Of a DNA stretch of 64,000 nucleotides, positions 35,229 to 47,523 are shown piece after piece (position 1 is the stretch's first letter; every line of letters begins with the position of its first letter). The stretch is taken from positions 32,481,248-32,545,247 of the forward strand of contig CM038467.1 in assembly GCA_021464415.1 (NCBI GenBank), read 5' to 3'. This DNA comes from Lonicera japonica. Taxonomy: Eukaryota > Streptophyta > Magnoliopsida > Dipsacales > Caprifoliaceae. Under the pieces are notes generated by a model. That model saw only the letters and a program-made list of their open reading frames with translations. It had not been told where the DNA came from and ran no database searches. The position numbers and the translations under genes are program-made.

Positions 35229-35716
35229 TTTTGAAGCCGTGGATGTTAGGATACCTAGAATCACGCCCCTAATCCTCAACAGCTTCCAATAATTGGTAGC
35301 TGGTTAAAGAAACACTAGCAAACCTCCTAAAAGTTTTTTCTAAGGGACCTCTGTAAACCAGAATGACAGAAAGGAAAAAGACTTGAGATTTGTTGGCTTA
35401 AGCACTTAGAATACTAAATTTAGAGGAAAAAAAAGGTGAAATTTGTTCCTAAGGCAAGGAGGCCTTTTAGACGACTTCTAAGGGGAACCCAAAAGTTCCC
35501 TCAACTACAAAACATCTCCCATCAATCACCTCACACTAGCACGACTTCTAGGAAAATTGCATTAAGTGGGCCATTAGTTCTTCTCAAATCAAGTAGCAGA
35601 GCTCTTAAAGAACTCAAAAAACTGGCTATCAATTATAAAAGTATAGGATTAAGACCCATGTTGCTCTACTAAATATTGATAAAGTGTGCTATTTTGACTA
35701 CGTGGCAAACATCCGA
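35229..35716. other. Non-coding region left of the 2-kb LTR
   Basis: No gene or element boundary recognised. The small plus-strand ORF at 35436-35672 has no recognisable domain. Confidence 0.35.
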
Positions 35717-37709
35717 TGTAACACCCCCGCATTAAGTTACAGGATAATACCCGTAATTAAGATTTGGAGTATCACTAAATCTTAGTAAGACTATAACAGA
35801 GTGTACTAGAAGCATACAATCAAAATAACATGTATACCAAGCAACGACAAGCATATGGTGCAAAAATAGACATTATAACTGATAAACATGTATCATAGAT
35901 ATACATGGTACACACTATATGAACAACAAAAATATATAGACGATTTCGGGCTAGCCGTGGCTTCACGGACAAGCACATTTATTATAAAATGAGCTATAGT
36001 ATCAAAGGCTTTACTTGTCCCCGAACCCGTCGTTCTTTGTCCCCTGAGATCCTGAGTACCTGTAATAGTTTAGAAAATAGGGTGAGCTATACGCTCAGTA
36101 AGGGTGTGTAATAATGTAGCATCACAAGTAAAACACAAGTTAAAACAAGTCAATTTAAACATAAGTTCATCAAACAATGCTGCATATGCCAATGCAAGTT
36201 ACCTCCCTTGTGTCAACCATAGAAACCACGTAAGGCAAAATATCAATGCCGAACCAAAGCATAATATGGGCCTGACTGTTCGAAGTAATAGATCCGATAA
36301 TAATCATAAGTTGAGCCCAACAGCCTAAGAAATGTTATCGTTGAAATCTCATCGACATGGACCTCAGTCCAGCAAATTGGAATCAAACAACAAAATATCA
36401 GTGCCTTACTGTTGTTTAGATTTTATGCTACGACACCGCTCGCTGATAGACAGCCAACGTGTGTTGCTGCCCTCGGACTATTTTAGTGTTTTAGGGAATT
36501 TTCAACCCAAGGGCCCAGATTGATCATATCATATTTAAAGAATATTATTATTCTTTTATGATCTTACGGCGCTTTCATCACCACACTCGCCACAATATAA
36601 TAGGTTACTCCTCTTATGGTCGAGCCATAAGAATAATACCATATGCCAAGAGTCTCCCAACGATTTGTGTTGACACAATGATAATATGTATGATATGCAA
36701 AACATGTTATCTTATAAATACCAGAAGCAATTTATGGCCATATTCACTCCCATAATCTCATACCATATCCATTGGTATGTATAAACATCAAAATTCTATT
36801 TTATCCGCAAATAACATGTACACTACCAAGGATACCACATATCGATTAAATAACACTTTTTAGCAAGTGTATATGGCATCTTGCCACCCAAATCATTTAA
36901 TCACAGCTCTATAAATCAAAAAACAAACATGATACACTTTCATCTTCAAGATTCTCAAATAAATAATGATCAGGAACAACACTTCTTGAATAATAAAAGC
37001 ATATTGTTCGAGTTTTGTAAGCCATAGAACCCCTATCTCGAGTTATAAGCGAAGAGAAGAAAGAAGAGATAAAGATTCCAGCCTATCCCCAAGTCACCCC
37101 TCGCTAAGAATACGACAATGAATATTGAATAACGTGAAGGATTTAAGTGATTTTAGAGTATAAATCTTCGATCGAAAGCGAAGATATGTGAGAATTGCTT
37201 AAGAACTTCTCCATTTCTCTCTCTAGAACACTCTAGAAAGGTATGGAAAAATTTAGGTTGAAAATGAAAAAAAAGGAGATAAAATGCACTAAAACAACTA
37301 AGTCGGTGCATTGCATTGTACAGGTGCTAGACCGGTATGCCAAAAACAGGGTACCGGTCCACAGCCTAATTTTTTTCCCAAAATTTTATGCGCTTGACCG
37401 GTATGGTAAAAATTGCATATCGGTCCGCAGCCAATCTTTCTCCCATTTTGCATACGCCGGACCGGTATGCTAATTTTCCCGTACCGGTCCGCAAGCAAGA
37501 TTTCTGCCATGCTACCCTGTTTTTGTTTTGGCCATAACTTCTCACTCAGAATTTCGATTGAGACGATCTTTATATCTACGGAAAGGTATTTCCGAAATTT
37601 ACAATTTACGGAGGAGTTTTTCTCCAAATTATAAATAGATAATTTCCAAAATCACAATTTTCACACAAAATAAACATAATTCACACCAAAATAAATACAG
37701 AGTATTACA
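35717..37709 (-). mobile_element. Probable solo LTR (1993 bp), gypsy-type
   Basis: The ends are TGTAACACCCCC and GAGTATTACA, with 5-bp flanks TCCGA and TCGGA that differ at one base. Its minus-strand terminal part matches about 56880-57141 by eye (AAGCCACGGCTAGCCC, then GTGAC/ATACTCCA and TTAATTA-GGG ending in G-TGTTACA or GATGTCACA). That sets the orientation and shows a repeat family. It has no coding domain. The terminal 11 bp with flank (ATCCGATGTAA and TTACATCGGAT) are also a perfect inverted repeat, so a DNA element is a weaker alternative. Confidence 0.6.
37326..37495. repeat. Three-unit ACCGGTAT/ACCGGTCC array
   Basis: Units of about 64-66 bp start at about 37331, 37397 and 37461. 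Each carries ACCGGTATG on the left and a TACCGGTCC or TATCGGTCC partner about 20 bases on, so each unit can fold as a hairpin. The array lies inside the 2-kb LTR. Confidence 0.75.
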
Positions 37710-38849
37710 TCGGATCTCCCGCAAGAATTAACCTATAAGCTCAAGGTGTTTTAGACCTTGATAGGGACACTTATCATTCATAACCAACTCCTCTAAACTA
37801 AACGTCAAGGATAAAGGCAATTTATATGGTGAAATATCAATGTACTCTTTTTTTTTTCCTAAAAAAGGAAGACACGTGGCAGTCCACGTAGGCAGGCATT
37901 ATAACATGGCAAAAGGCCTTAACTAGGTCTGATAAACTGATCGACCTTATTTGAGCACATATGTCTTTCGAATGCATAAGTAGGTTCTGCTTAAAATGAC
38001 AAAAAGGCCCTTCTATACTTATATGAACGAGCTAAGTATAACTCTGGATATAACTGCATCAGATCAGTTAAAAAAATAATGAATGACTAGTAGACGAGAC
38101 AAAAGTGGGTGCATATACTACCTAAACTGCATTAAATGTCTATCAACTGTATTTAATGCTTTGGATTAAAAGAAGGAGCAAGATTAGAGATGGACATGCT
38201 TCATAAACCACTGCAATAATAGAGGAGAAGCCATGAGCTAATCACCCCAGCTTTGAAAACCTACTTACTCCCTTACTATATATATCATTTACTTCATTAC
38301 AACCACAAAGCAATTAAGCATCGAATACACTTGTAAAAGTTAGAATAAAAAAGATCAGCTCATTTAATATTTCCTGTTTGTATCCAACAAGTTTGATAAG
38401 CATAACTGAACTTACAGACTTAAAGAGCGAATAGATTATTAAGTGAAAGGTTTGGGTAATGCTTGGCTTGATAATTAGGCTAGCCAAAGAGACAATTTTA
38501 CTTGTAATCAGAGTTAGGTCCAACAATTTTATTATCTACAAAGTAACATCGAGTTCAGAGTTCTTCTATAAAAGAAAAATAATTCTTATTTTAAAAAGGC
38601 GGACCTTCTCTTTAAAATCTCTTTGCGATGTCACTTGATTTTCTTTGATCACTTGTTATTCTCATTTGCCACATTACCGTTAGAATAACGAAAATATTCC
38701 ACTATATAACTAAATATGTCTTATTCAAATTTTTACACCAACACCATCTTTTAAAACCATAAGAGCTAGAACTCTTATGTATAAAGTAACCTTAATATAT
38801 CATCTTCAAATTCAAAAAAGGGGCATTATTGTAAATACTTCTGGATCTC
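37710..38849. other. Intergenic DNA upstream of importin-alpha
   Basis: No gene is supported. CACGTGG (about 37874) and CCACGTAGG (about 37884) form a short inverted pair. This may be part of a distal promoter or leftover repeat sequence. Confidence 0.35.
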
Positions 38850-39087
38850 ATGCCCCTATTTGCAACAATAATAAGAATAACTAAAAAGTTCCTCCAGTTT
38901 TTCCCCCACTTGAATCAAAACCCCCAAACCTTCCGCCATTTCTCTTTCACCTTCTCTCTCTCTCTCTCTCTCTCTCCAAATACGTACAATCAAAAAACAC
39001 ATCTCTATACCTCCATCTTTCCCTAGGGTTTCCTAATTGAGTTAATCGATCGGCAGAGCGAGCAATTAATTAAGCAATCAATCAACC
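38850..39087 (+). promoter_or_regulatory. Importin-alpha proximal promoter and 5' leader
   Basis: Directly before the start codon lies a CT microsatellite (about 38953-38976), a common plant leader or promoter element. A telo-box-like CCCTAGGGTTTCC follows at about 39022-39034, and then the leader to ATG 39088. No obvious TATA box is placed correctly, which is usual for housekeeping genes. Confidence 0.5.
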
Positions 39088-42000
39088 ATGTCGTTGAGAC
39101 CGAGCGCGAGAACGGAGGTTAGGAGGAACAGGTATAAGGTGGCGGTGGATGCGGAAGAGGGACGGAGGAGGAGAGAGGACAACATGGTGGAGATCCGTAA
39201 GAATCGAAGAGAAGAGAGCCTTCAGAAGAAAAGACGTGAAGGCCTTCAGGGTAATCAGCAACAGTTCCCTGTTCCCGTTCAGTCTGGTGTTGAAAAGAAG
39301 GTACAACAACAAAAAAAAAGTGATTGTACTTTCACTGGTTTTTGTGAAAGCTGAAATTAGGGTTTTTATTTAAAGTTCAATTTGTACGAAGTTGAAGGGT
39401 TTTTAGTGTAGTTGGTTTTTTAAACCTTTGATTGCTGAATGTTGAATGCTGAACTCGGGAACTTTAAATGCTGAGCAGATGTTATTTTACAATTTTTCCC
39501 TTGTTATTATTATGCATATCAGTAGTTGAATGCTGAACTGTAGATGCTTTGAGTGCTGAATACATTTAATTTTTACGATTTCCTAATGTTATTATGATGG
39601 TATATATCAATAGCTAGTGAATAAAAAGTAAAAGGGGCACACCATTGGGATAAAAATTCGTTGACCATTGGAATAAAAATTTATTGAAGTTAAATTAAGC
39701 GTTTAGCATAGGACCTGCCTCTTAATGCTAATGTTGAATTTTAATCCAATTCAACGTTATTTTCATCTATGATTTGCAGTGTTGAAATAATTGTACCAAT
39801 TGAGATTTCGTATTCATTATGAGATTTGTTCTGAAGTAATTTTTCCACCTATAAATTACATAAAAGCCTCTGCCTCTTCCTCTTCATTGCTGGGACTTAT
39901 TTTAATATTTTTTTGGGGCAAAATTTTATTTATTTGTAATTATTAGTATTGTGAGATTGAGTGTTTGTTGTGTCAATTTGACAATCATTGGTTGTTTTTG
40001 CAATTGTGTTGATTGTAGTTGGAACATCTACCTGCAATGGTTGCTGGGATCTTGGCAGATGATGGCAATCTGCAGTTGGAGGCAACTACTCAGTTTAGAA
40101 AACTGCTTTCAATAGGTGATAATTAGATTCTTAAGGGGTCGTAATAGTATTGATTCATTTTCTTATTTAGCTGATTACCTATAGCGGGATTATTTTTTAA
40201 ATTTCTTTTGTTAATTGTTTTTATACAACAGAACGTACTCCGCCATCGAGGAAGTTATCCAAGCAGGTGTAGTTCCCGTTTCGTTGAGTTTCTTATGAGG
40301 GAGGACTACCCACAGCTTCAGGTCTGGCATTATAAAATGCATTTTCTGATCTTATATTTCTTCATATCTTGGTTATTTGCTGATGTTGTAAATTGGTATC
40401 AAACTTTTGCAGTTTGAGGCTGCTTGGGCCCTCACAAACATGCGTTCTGGGACATCTGAGCACACCAAGGTGGTAATTGATCATGGCGCTGTTCCAATTT
40501 TTGTGAAACTTCTTGCGTCTCCTAGTGATGATGTTCGGGAGCAGGTACATTCTTGTGAAAAGAGAATAAACTATTGCTTTTCTAGCTGTTTAATTTTCTT
40601 TCTCATTTTTTATGCTATACTTTATCTGCTATTGTCCACATAGCGCTCTTTTGACTTTGCCCCCTATTTTTAATGTGAAATTAGATGTACCTCGCGCTGT
40701 TTTCATAATCATTAGATTTTACCCTTGGGGAATCTCAAAGTATTTTGTAAAAATGGGGAAATGTCTAATTCTTTTAGCGTAATCCTTTGACCTAACCCCC
40801 TTATTTTTGTCAGTTAATGATATTCCCCCACCTGCAATAAAGTCTAATGATTATGAATTCTGGGAGTACGTCTAAAATAAAAAATTCCCTATCACATACC
40901 ATTAGGCTTCAATAAATAGTCAGTATTGGGCGTATGGTTTCTGATCCTTCTGTTCATGTAGGCTGTGTGGGCCTTGGGAAATGTTGCTGGTGATTCGCCA
41001 AAATGCCGTGATCTTGTTCTTGGTCATGGAGCTTTGGTCCCTTTGTTGCCCAGTTGAATGAACATGCCAAGCTCTCTATGCTGAGAAATGCCACCTGGAC
41101 ACTATCAAATTTCTGTAGGGGCAAGCCGCAGCCTGCATTTGAGCAGGTTGGTCTCTTGGACGTGCTCTTTTTTACTTTTATCAGATAATCATCGATGCTA
41201 GGATCTTTTTGTATTTTTTATCAAAGCTGAAAGTCTAAAAGCATCTACAATGATCCAAAAGCTAGTATAATTAGTAGTATTAAATTAAACTGCTGGCTTC
41301 GCATTGTGTGCATGCTATATAAAATAGCTTTATATGATAAAGTGGTATGAGGTGTCGCTCTCCTATTGCTTTGAATGGCAAAGAAACAAAAGTAATTTGA
41401 ATCCAAACGGACTACAAAGATATCATTCCTCTTCAAACGGAGATATGGAGTCTGGTTGGTGTTCCAAATGGATTTCTCCTCTCCATTTCAATCCAAACGG
41501 ATTTCTGTTGTGTGTTTTCTCTCTAAACGGATTTCTCTTGTCCGTATTATATTGAACTTAGTTGAACTTACTTTATCATTCAGCTAATGTAAGCACAGTA
41601 TTAAGAGTAAATTCATCCTACCTATGCTACCAAATCAAATCATTGTGGATACCTCTGACAACTAACCTAGTGATTTGTGTTTCAAATTTTGCTCAATATA
41701 TATATTTTTAGTTCAGGAATAAACTTATCCAGAACAATAATGAATTAAGCATTTTAGCATCTATGCTCCTATTACGTTAGACATGTACTGTTGTTGTGAT
41801 GAGTCTTTGACATCATTCCTATTCCTTTCTTGTTTTTTATAATAAAATCAATAACACAGACAAGGCCAGCACTTCCAGCTCTTCAGCAGCTTATTCATTC
41901 TAACGATGAAGAAGTTCTGACCGATGCATGTTGGGCACTCTCGTATCTTTCAGATGGTACAAATGATAAAATCCAAGCTGTTATTGAAGCAGGTGTTTGT

Positions 42001-45000
42001 CCACGGCTAGTTGAGCTTTTACTGTGAGTAAAATAGTTTTTACTTCTATTCAGTTACGGCTTACATTTATTTGTTGAATATCCATGTATCTTAAGGTTGA
42101 TTTTTTATTTTTTTTTGACTTTCAGTCATCCATCGCCTTCAGTTCTCATTCCTGCTCTTCGCACAGTTGGTAACATTGTCACTGGTGATGATATGCAAAC
42201 TCAGGTACTAGTCAGCTAAAAGCATTTTATGACAAATTGTTGTTTCATGCATAAAATCTTTGTGACTGAATTTTATATTTAACATTTTGTCCATTTTCTT
42301 GGTTGTTTATATTTAACGTTAACTTTCAAAGTTTAACCCAGTTAGTTTGGGTTGGGCTGCTGTCCTGTGGGTTTGGAATAACCGCGTTCTCATAAGTAAG
42401 AATTGAGTTCCATGTGTGCTAATCAATAGGCTCATTCTATTTGGTTTGTTCAAACTCTGGAGATAATGACTTTATAACTTTGTAGTTTAATCTAGTCTTA
42501 TGATGTAACCTACAATTTAGCAAATTATCACAATAATAATGAAAGGAGCTTAGAAAACAAGCTATGATTAAGTAGTTTGACGTTTCAATTAACGGTTTGA
42601 ATCTGATTTATTTTCTCTCTTATTTGAGTTCGGGAATGTTGTTGAGAAGTTTGATCATTCATCGTTTACTATATGCTTTTCTGGTGTTGGGTCATGTGAA
42701 GTGTAAAGGTATATGTTTTGAAAGTGTAGAAGACAGGTAATAATGTGTTAAGTGGTTGGAGAGGGGTCTAGAGCCTGTATTCGAGATTTGTAAAACCAAC
42801 CCCTTTCATAGAAATGGAAAAACAATGTAAAGTCGAGGTTATGGAAGTGTGGTCTTCATATCGGGAATCATTGAAAATTGGCCGGTGTGAGTTAAACGGA
42901 AAAAGAGGCTTGTAAAGAAGATGAGTGAATGAGGGGAAGAACAAATTAGCACTAACATTTACCCTATGTTTGGTAGACAGGTAAAGGAGATGGGGTAAAT
43001 CGGTGGAATGAAAAGTGGATGGAAAGGGGGTGGACAGGTCACAGGCGGAGAGGGGTTCAATATAAGTATCCTTTAGGCCTTTACCCCGATAGTAGTGCTT
43101 TGGCAAGGGGCTGAGCACTTGAGCACCTTGTGGCGCTACGTGTTTTGACTTCTGATTGGAGAGTTTCAGATCAATTAAGGTTTGAGAGGGAGGACTGTGA
43201 GGGTTCACACAGCATGGGCGGTTGTGCAAGAGATGAATAGAAGAAGACAACATTTTTACCAGGCTTAACAAGACAGAACAAGTTTTTATCAAGGCAGGAC
43301 GGTTGATATCTAAAATTGCATAGGAGGTTCCAATTATTTGCACCAGATACACTTATATAATATAATTATATCAGCTGGGCGATGAATTTGATAGACATCG
43401 TATGCCATGGATATATATGTTGTTGATATGTTGTTTTAATTTTTACAAAGTACAACCCAAAAGGGGAAAGCCTAGCAGCATCGGTTCTCACCTCACATGA
43501 TGGAGCTCTATAATTCAAATCATCATTGCGCCACCTCCAATATGGCAATTGGAGGGTCTTAACGCATTTGGGTATTAGCCAAGTCTAAGTTCCCTGGATC
43601 CCAGGATACTAAAAAAAAAAAAAATCTTTTAGTTAGGTTAATGATGGAATATAAAGACTTCATACTTAACAAAGATAATATGTTTTCATTTTGGGTCCTT
43701 TCATGCTCTTTTATCTTCTTTTTATTTTGTCAAATTAGATTGTTCTGCCCTACTTTGTGATAAAATTTGGTTGGAAGTTTATTTTGTTTTGTTGGACCAA
43801 TTGGTTGGGAAGATACTTCATATGTATGTGGTTTTTGCTTATTTTGTCAAATATATGTGGTTTTTGGTTGATAGATTTACGTAGGCTTGGCAATGGGCCA
43901 TGTAAAGGTCAGTTTCGTGTCGGGTGAAAAATGCTTCCATCCGCATGATGACCCGTTTAATAAACGGGTAAAAAATTCAAATTCATTTTAATTAATGAAT
44001 GACACGACCCAATTTGTTTGACCCGTTTGAGATAAACGGTTCGATTCGGGTCGTATATGAATAACATTTAGTGTCCCGCTAATAATTCAATTAAGTAATT
44101 AACTACTAAAATTTACACACACAATAATTTATATATATATAGCAACAACAACAACTAAAAACCATTGTACAATGAAATTGTGTTAAAAATTTAAAAGTTT
44201 TTAAAAGCCTTAGATAAATATTTGTTTATCATAAATGGGTTACACGGTTTACAAACGGGTTTACACGACCCGAAATCAACTCATATTCATTCTTACCAGG
44301 TTAAACGGGTTTTATTTGGGTCTCGGGAATGTACATTAAATCAATTCGTTTAATAAACGGGTTTGACGGGTCAACCCGATTATGACCCGCACCCGTTAAG
44401 GGTTCACCCAAACCCAATATATTCGTGTCGTGTTGTAAATTGCCGGGCCTAATTTACGGTAATTATATGTATATTGCCCCATCCCCCACCCACCCCTTCC
44501 CTCTCTGTGAAAAGATAAGAAAAAAATGATTAATGACTTCATAATAAGCTCCCTGATGCTAATGTTTAGGTGGAGTACATATGACATAATTTTTTTTTCT
44601 GTTTGTATTTTGTTTAAGAATTCCATTAATGAAAACCTCTGTGAATTCCTTTCAGTATGGCGATTCTTAGTTTGGCAGTTGTTCTCTACTCATTCTAAAC
44701 AGATTTGCATAATATAGTTGCTTAATGTCTAGGTAATTGTGTTTCCTATCTAATATAGTGAAGTCCTGTTGGTGTTTTTGTAGTTTATTATTAATCATCA
44801 AGCACTACCCTGCCTGTTGAATCTATTGAGTAATAATCACAAGAAGAGCATTAAGAAGGAAGCTTGTTGGACTATCTCAAATATCACAGCTGGCAATAAG
44901 GAGCAAATTCAGGTAATATAATAGTTATAGCTTTCTTTTTTACTGTAGTTATGAAGCCATTAAGGTTTGTGCTGATGTCTATGAGAGGATATGTTCCCAA

Positions 45001-46842
45001 TGGAACTAATCTTTTGTAATAGCCTTAACATAAATATCGCTGAGGGGTTTGTTTGTAAAGGCCTTTCATATCCTATTTACTCCGTCTGTCCTAACTCCTA
45101 AATAAGAGTACATGTTTGATTTTTGCTCCTTTTAAGGATGCACTGGTTTCAACCTAATAAACAGTTAAGAATAGAACTTCTTTACCATTGTGAGATTTGG
45201 TACATTGATTATATTCTTAAAAGGAAAGTGGGAATCTTAATCTTGGACATTCCGAAAAGGAATAATAGACTCTTAATTGGGACGGGAGGGTAAGTACCTT
45301 CTTCACAACATTGAACGTTTAATATCAAATATGGATCTTGTTTGACAGTTCTCAATGAATGCTTTCTAAAATCCAGTTTTATTAGAGGTGGATTTTGTCA
45401 TTAATAGTTCAAACTTCAAAATATTTTAATGTTCGAGGAAATAGGAGACAAATGTTGATTTGGTTCCTTTTGGAGTGCCATGTCACTTTCATGTTGTCTA
45501 CGAGACACTTTACTTTCTACATGTAGAAAGGCACAGACCATATATGAAAATTACTACTTTGCCGTGCCATACAACTCATTGGTGTTTTATCCACTTTTTG
45601 GTTGTCTAACTTATAGAAGCCACTGGAGATTGCCTAGATTTAGATATTGTTTATAATTTTTTGGCTAAAATTTCAAAAGTGGAGTACAGATAAAATAGGG
45701 ATTTCCTTTGTATTAGTCCTCATAATCATACATTCTGTATTGGATCACATTTTCGTTGGGCAATTTTGCAGGCGGTAATTGAAGCTAATATTATCGGTCC
45801 TCTTGTTAATCTGCTTCAAAATGCGGAGTTTGATATAAAAAAGGAGGCAGCATGGGCAATCTCGAATGCTACATCCGGGGGTAGTCATGACCAAATCAAG
45901 TATGATGCCCCAAAAAAATGTTTACTTGCCTACTAAAGAAATTTCTTTTCCTCTTCTTAAATTGTATACTTGTATTCATAGCTTCCAAATTTTGAATCAA
46001 AAATGTTTGAATCATATCGTCAATAGTGAATCAACAAGTAAGATTGGCCACGCTGTTATTGGGCAATATATTGTTTTATTATTATGGTTCTTATAAAAAA
46101 AAAAAAGAAAGAAAAAGCAGAAGATAGATGAGAGGTTATCGTGAGAAATACATTTGGACTTCTGGAAAAAGCTGTATTTTGAATCCATTTTCATACTCTC
46201 AACTGGTATAGTTATCTGCGTTCTTGAATTTTATTAAGTATTGTCTACTTTAGACTTTATACACGATTCAAGAATCTATCTTATTTTTTTTTTTATGAAG
46301 ATTAGTATCCTATGTATAATAGCGTAAACCATTCATGTTCATTCTAGATTTGGTTCATGATTTGTATTACCCATGAACTCTGAATTGCATCGTGATTGAT
46401 GAATAGTTAGCTTCTGACAACGCGTCTATTTCAGATACACTTGTTATATTACATCTTATGGTTGCAGGTACCTAGTTAGTCAAGCGTGCATAAAGCCATT
46501 GTGTGATCTACTAGTTTGTCCAGACGCAAGAATTGTCACAGTTTGTTTAGAGGGGCTTGAAAACATATTAAAGGGTTGGGGAAGCTGAGAAGAACTTGGG
46601 CCGGTCTGGGGATGTAAATCTCTATGCTCAAATGATCGATGACGCTGAGGGTTTAGAGAAAATCGAGAACCTACAGAGCCATGATAACAATGAAATTTAC
46701 GAGAAGGCAGTGAAGATTCTAGAAACTTATTGGTTGGGAAGAAGACGACGAGACTATGCCGCCAGGTGATGTGCCCCAACAAGGGTTCGGATTCGGTGGG
46801 GACGAAGTTCCAGTTCCTTCTGGTGGATTCAACTTCAATTAA
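39088..46842 (+). CDS. Importin subunit alpha, ten coding exons
   Basis: This adaptor binds classical nuclear-localisation signals in the cytoplasm and pairs with importin-beta for nuclear import. Exons are 39088-39300, 40019-40115, 40232-40321, 40413-40544, 40962-41146, 41860-42023, 42126-42204, 44784-44912, 45772-45899 and 46468-46842; all introns are GT-AG and phases agree. Exon 1 holds the Arg/Lys-rich importin-beta-binding domain ([20 protein letters not shown]). Later exons give armadillo repeats with the conserved Trp/Asn ligand-binding positions ([48 protein letters not shown]), then an acidic tail ([10 protein letters not shown]) and GGFNFN. One-base losses in exon 3 (about 40244 and 40275) and exon 5 (about 41048), gains in exon 10 (about 46574 and 46736) and an offsetting pair in exon 4 (40438-40446) break the frame. 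The exons total 531 codons once these are accounted for. I favour sequencing error over a pseudogene. Confidence 0.95.
40644..40895. mobile_element. MITE in importin-alpha intron 4
   Basis: The ends carry imperfect inverted repeats of about 65 bp; both arms include ATAATCATTAGA next to a G- or C-rich run. A relative with the same internal words (GGGAATCTCAAA or GGGATCTCAAA, GTCTAATTCTTTTA, GTAATCCTTTGAC) lies just past the stop codon at about 46890-47135. No target duplication was established, so the superfamily is open. Confidence 0.55.
43882..44451. mobile_element. hAT-type MITE in importin-alpha intron 7
   Basis: The 570-bp element begins TAGGCTTGGCAA and ends TTGCCGGGCCTA, which are near-perfect inverted repeats. 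The 7-bp direct repeat ATTTACG flanks it (43875-43881 and 44452-44458). Arms are filled with ACCCG and CGGGT words in opposite orientation. It has no coding sequence. Confidence 0.8.
45080..45290. mobile_element. Stowaway-like MITE in importin-alpha intron 8
   Basis: The ends CTCCGTCTGTCC and GGGACGGGAGGG are inverted repeats of the Stowaway (Tc1/mariner) type. TA lies on each side (45078-45079 and 45291-45292). It is 211 bp and non-coding. Confidence 0.75.
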
Positions 46843-46889
46843 AGGTCACATATGTGCTTTCTATTGCGTAAATATAATTTTTTTTGTTT

Positions 46890-47135
46890 TTTTTTACTTT
46901 GCCCCTGTTCTTAATGCAAAGTTAGATTTAACTGCCTGTTTTCATGATTATTTGATTTTGCCCCTTGCGGGGGGGATCTCAAATAATTATGTAAACGGGG
47001 CAATGTCTAATTCTTTTAATGTAATCCTTTGACTTACCCCCCTGTTTTTTTTTTGTAATTTTTTTATATTCCCCCCAGCATGCAGGGGGTAAAGTGAAAA
47101 CAATTATGAAAGCAGGGGCCAAGTCTAATTTCGCA
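46890..47135. mobile_element. Second copy of the intron-4 MITE, in the 3' flank
   Basis: It shares GTCTAATTCTTTTA, TGTAATCCTTTGAC and the ATCTCAAA block with 40644-40895. G-rich and C-rich runs (GCGGGGGGG, CCCCCCAGC) sit inside. It begins about 50 bp after the stop codon, so it probably lies in the importin-alpha 3' untranslated region. Confidence 0.55.
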
Positions 47136-47386
47136 TAAAAAATGCAGTTGAAAGTAAAAAAGCCCAATAGTTTTTGTTGGATTTTGCACTACTATTCTTG
47201 GACGACACGGCCTGTTTGTGGTTAGGTTGAATTTTGCATTAACAATTAAGGTGAAGTGAAAAAGAAACTCCTTGAATTCTATGTTTTGTTTGAAACCCCC
47301 TTCCATTGTGTTTTTGGGGTGATAACGCCTTACCCGCGTTGGGTATGGCCGTATGGTTGAAATTTTTGCGACATAGTAGGATGATA

Positions 47387-47521
47387 CTCCCTTTGTCTCA
47401 AATTTGGTAGACCAACTTTTGAATTTGTTTTGTGACTCTAATATTCTTCGCGTTGATTAGGTTGAAATTAATGTTCAAGCATTGAAGTCAAAATAGGATT
47501 ATTAATTTGAGATGGACGGAG
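47387..47521. mobile_element. Stowaway-like MITE (135 bp)
   Basis: The ends CTCCCTTTGTCTCAAATT and AATTTGAGATGGACGGAG are inverted repeats with a few mismatches. The insertion is flanked by TA (47385-47386 and 47522-47523). This is a typical plant Stowaway. Confidence 0.85.
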
Positions 47522-47523
47522 TA

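Noticed and set aside
42768..43352. 194-codon minus-strand ORF
   Set aside because: It lies inside importin-alpha intron 7 in purine-rich repeat-like sequence, and the translation resembles no family.
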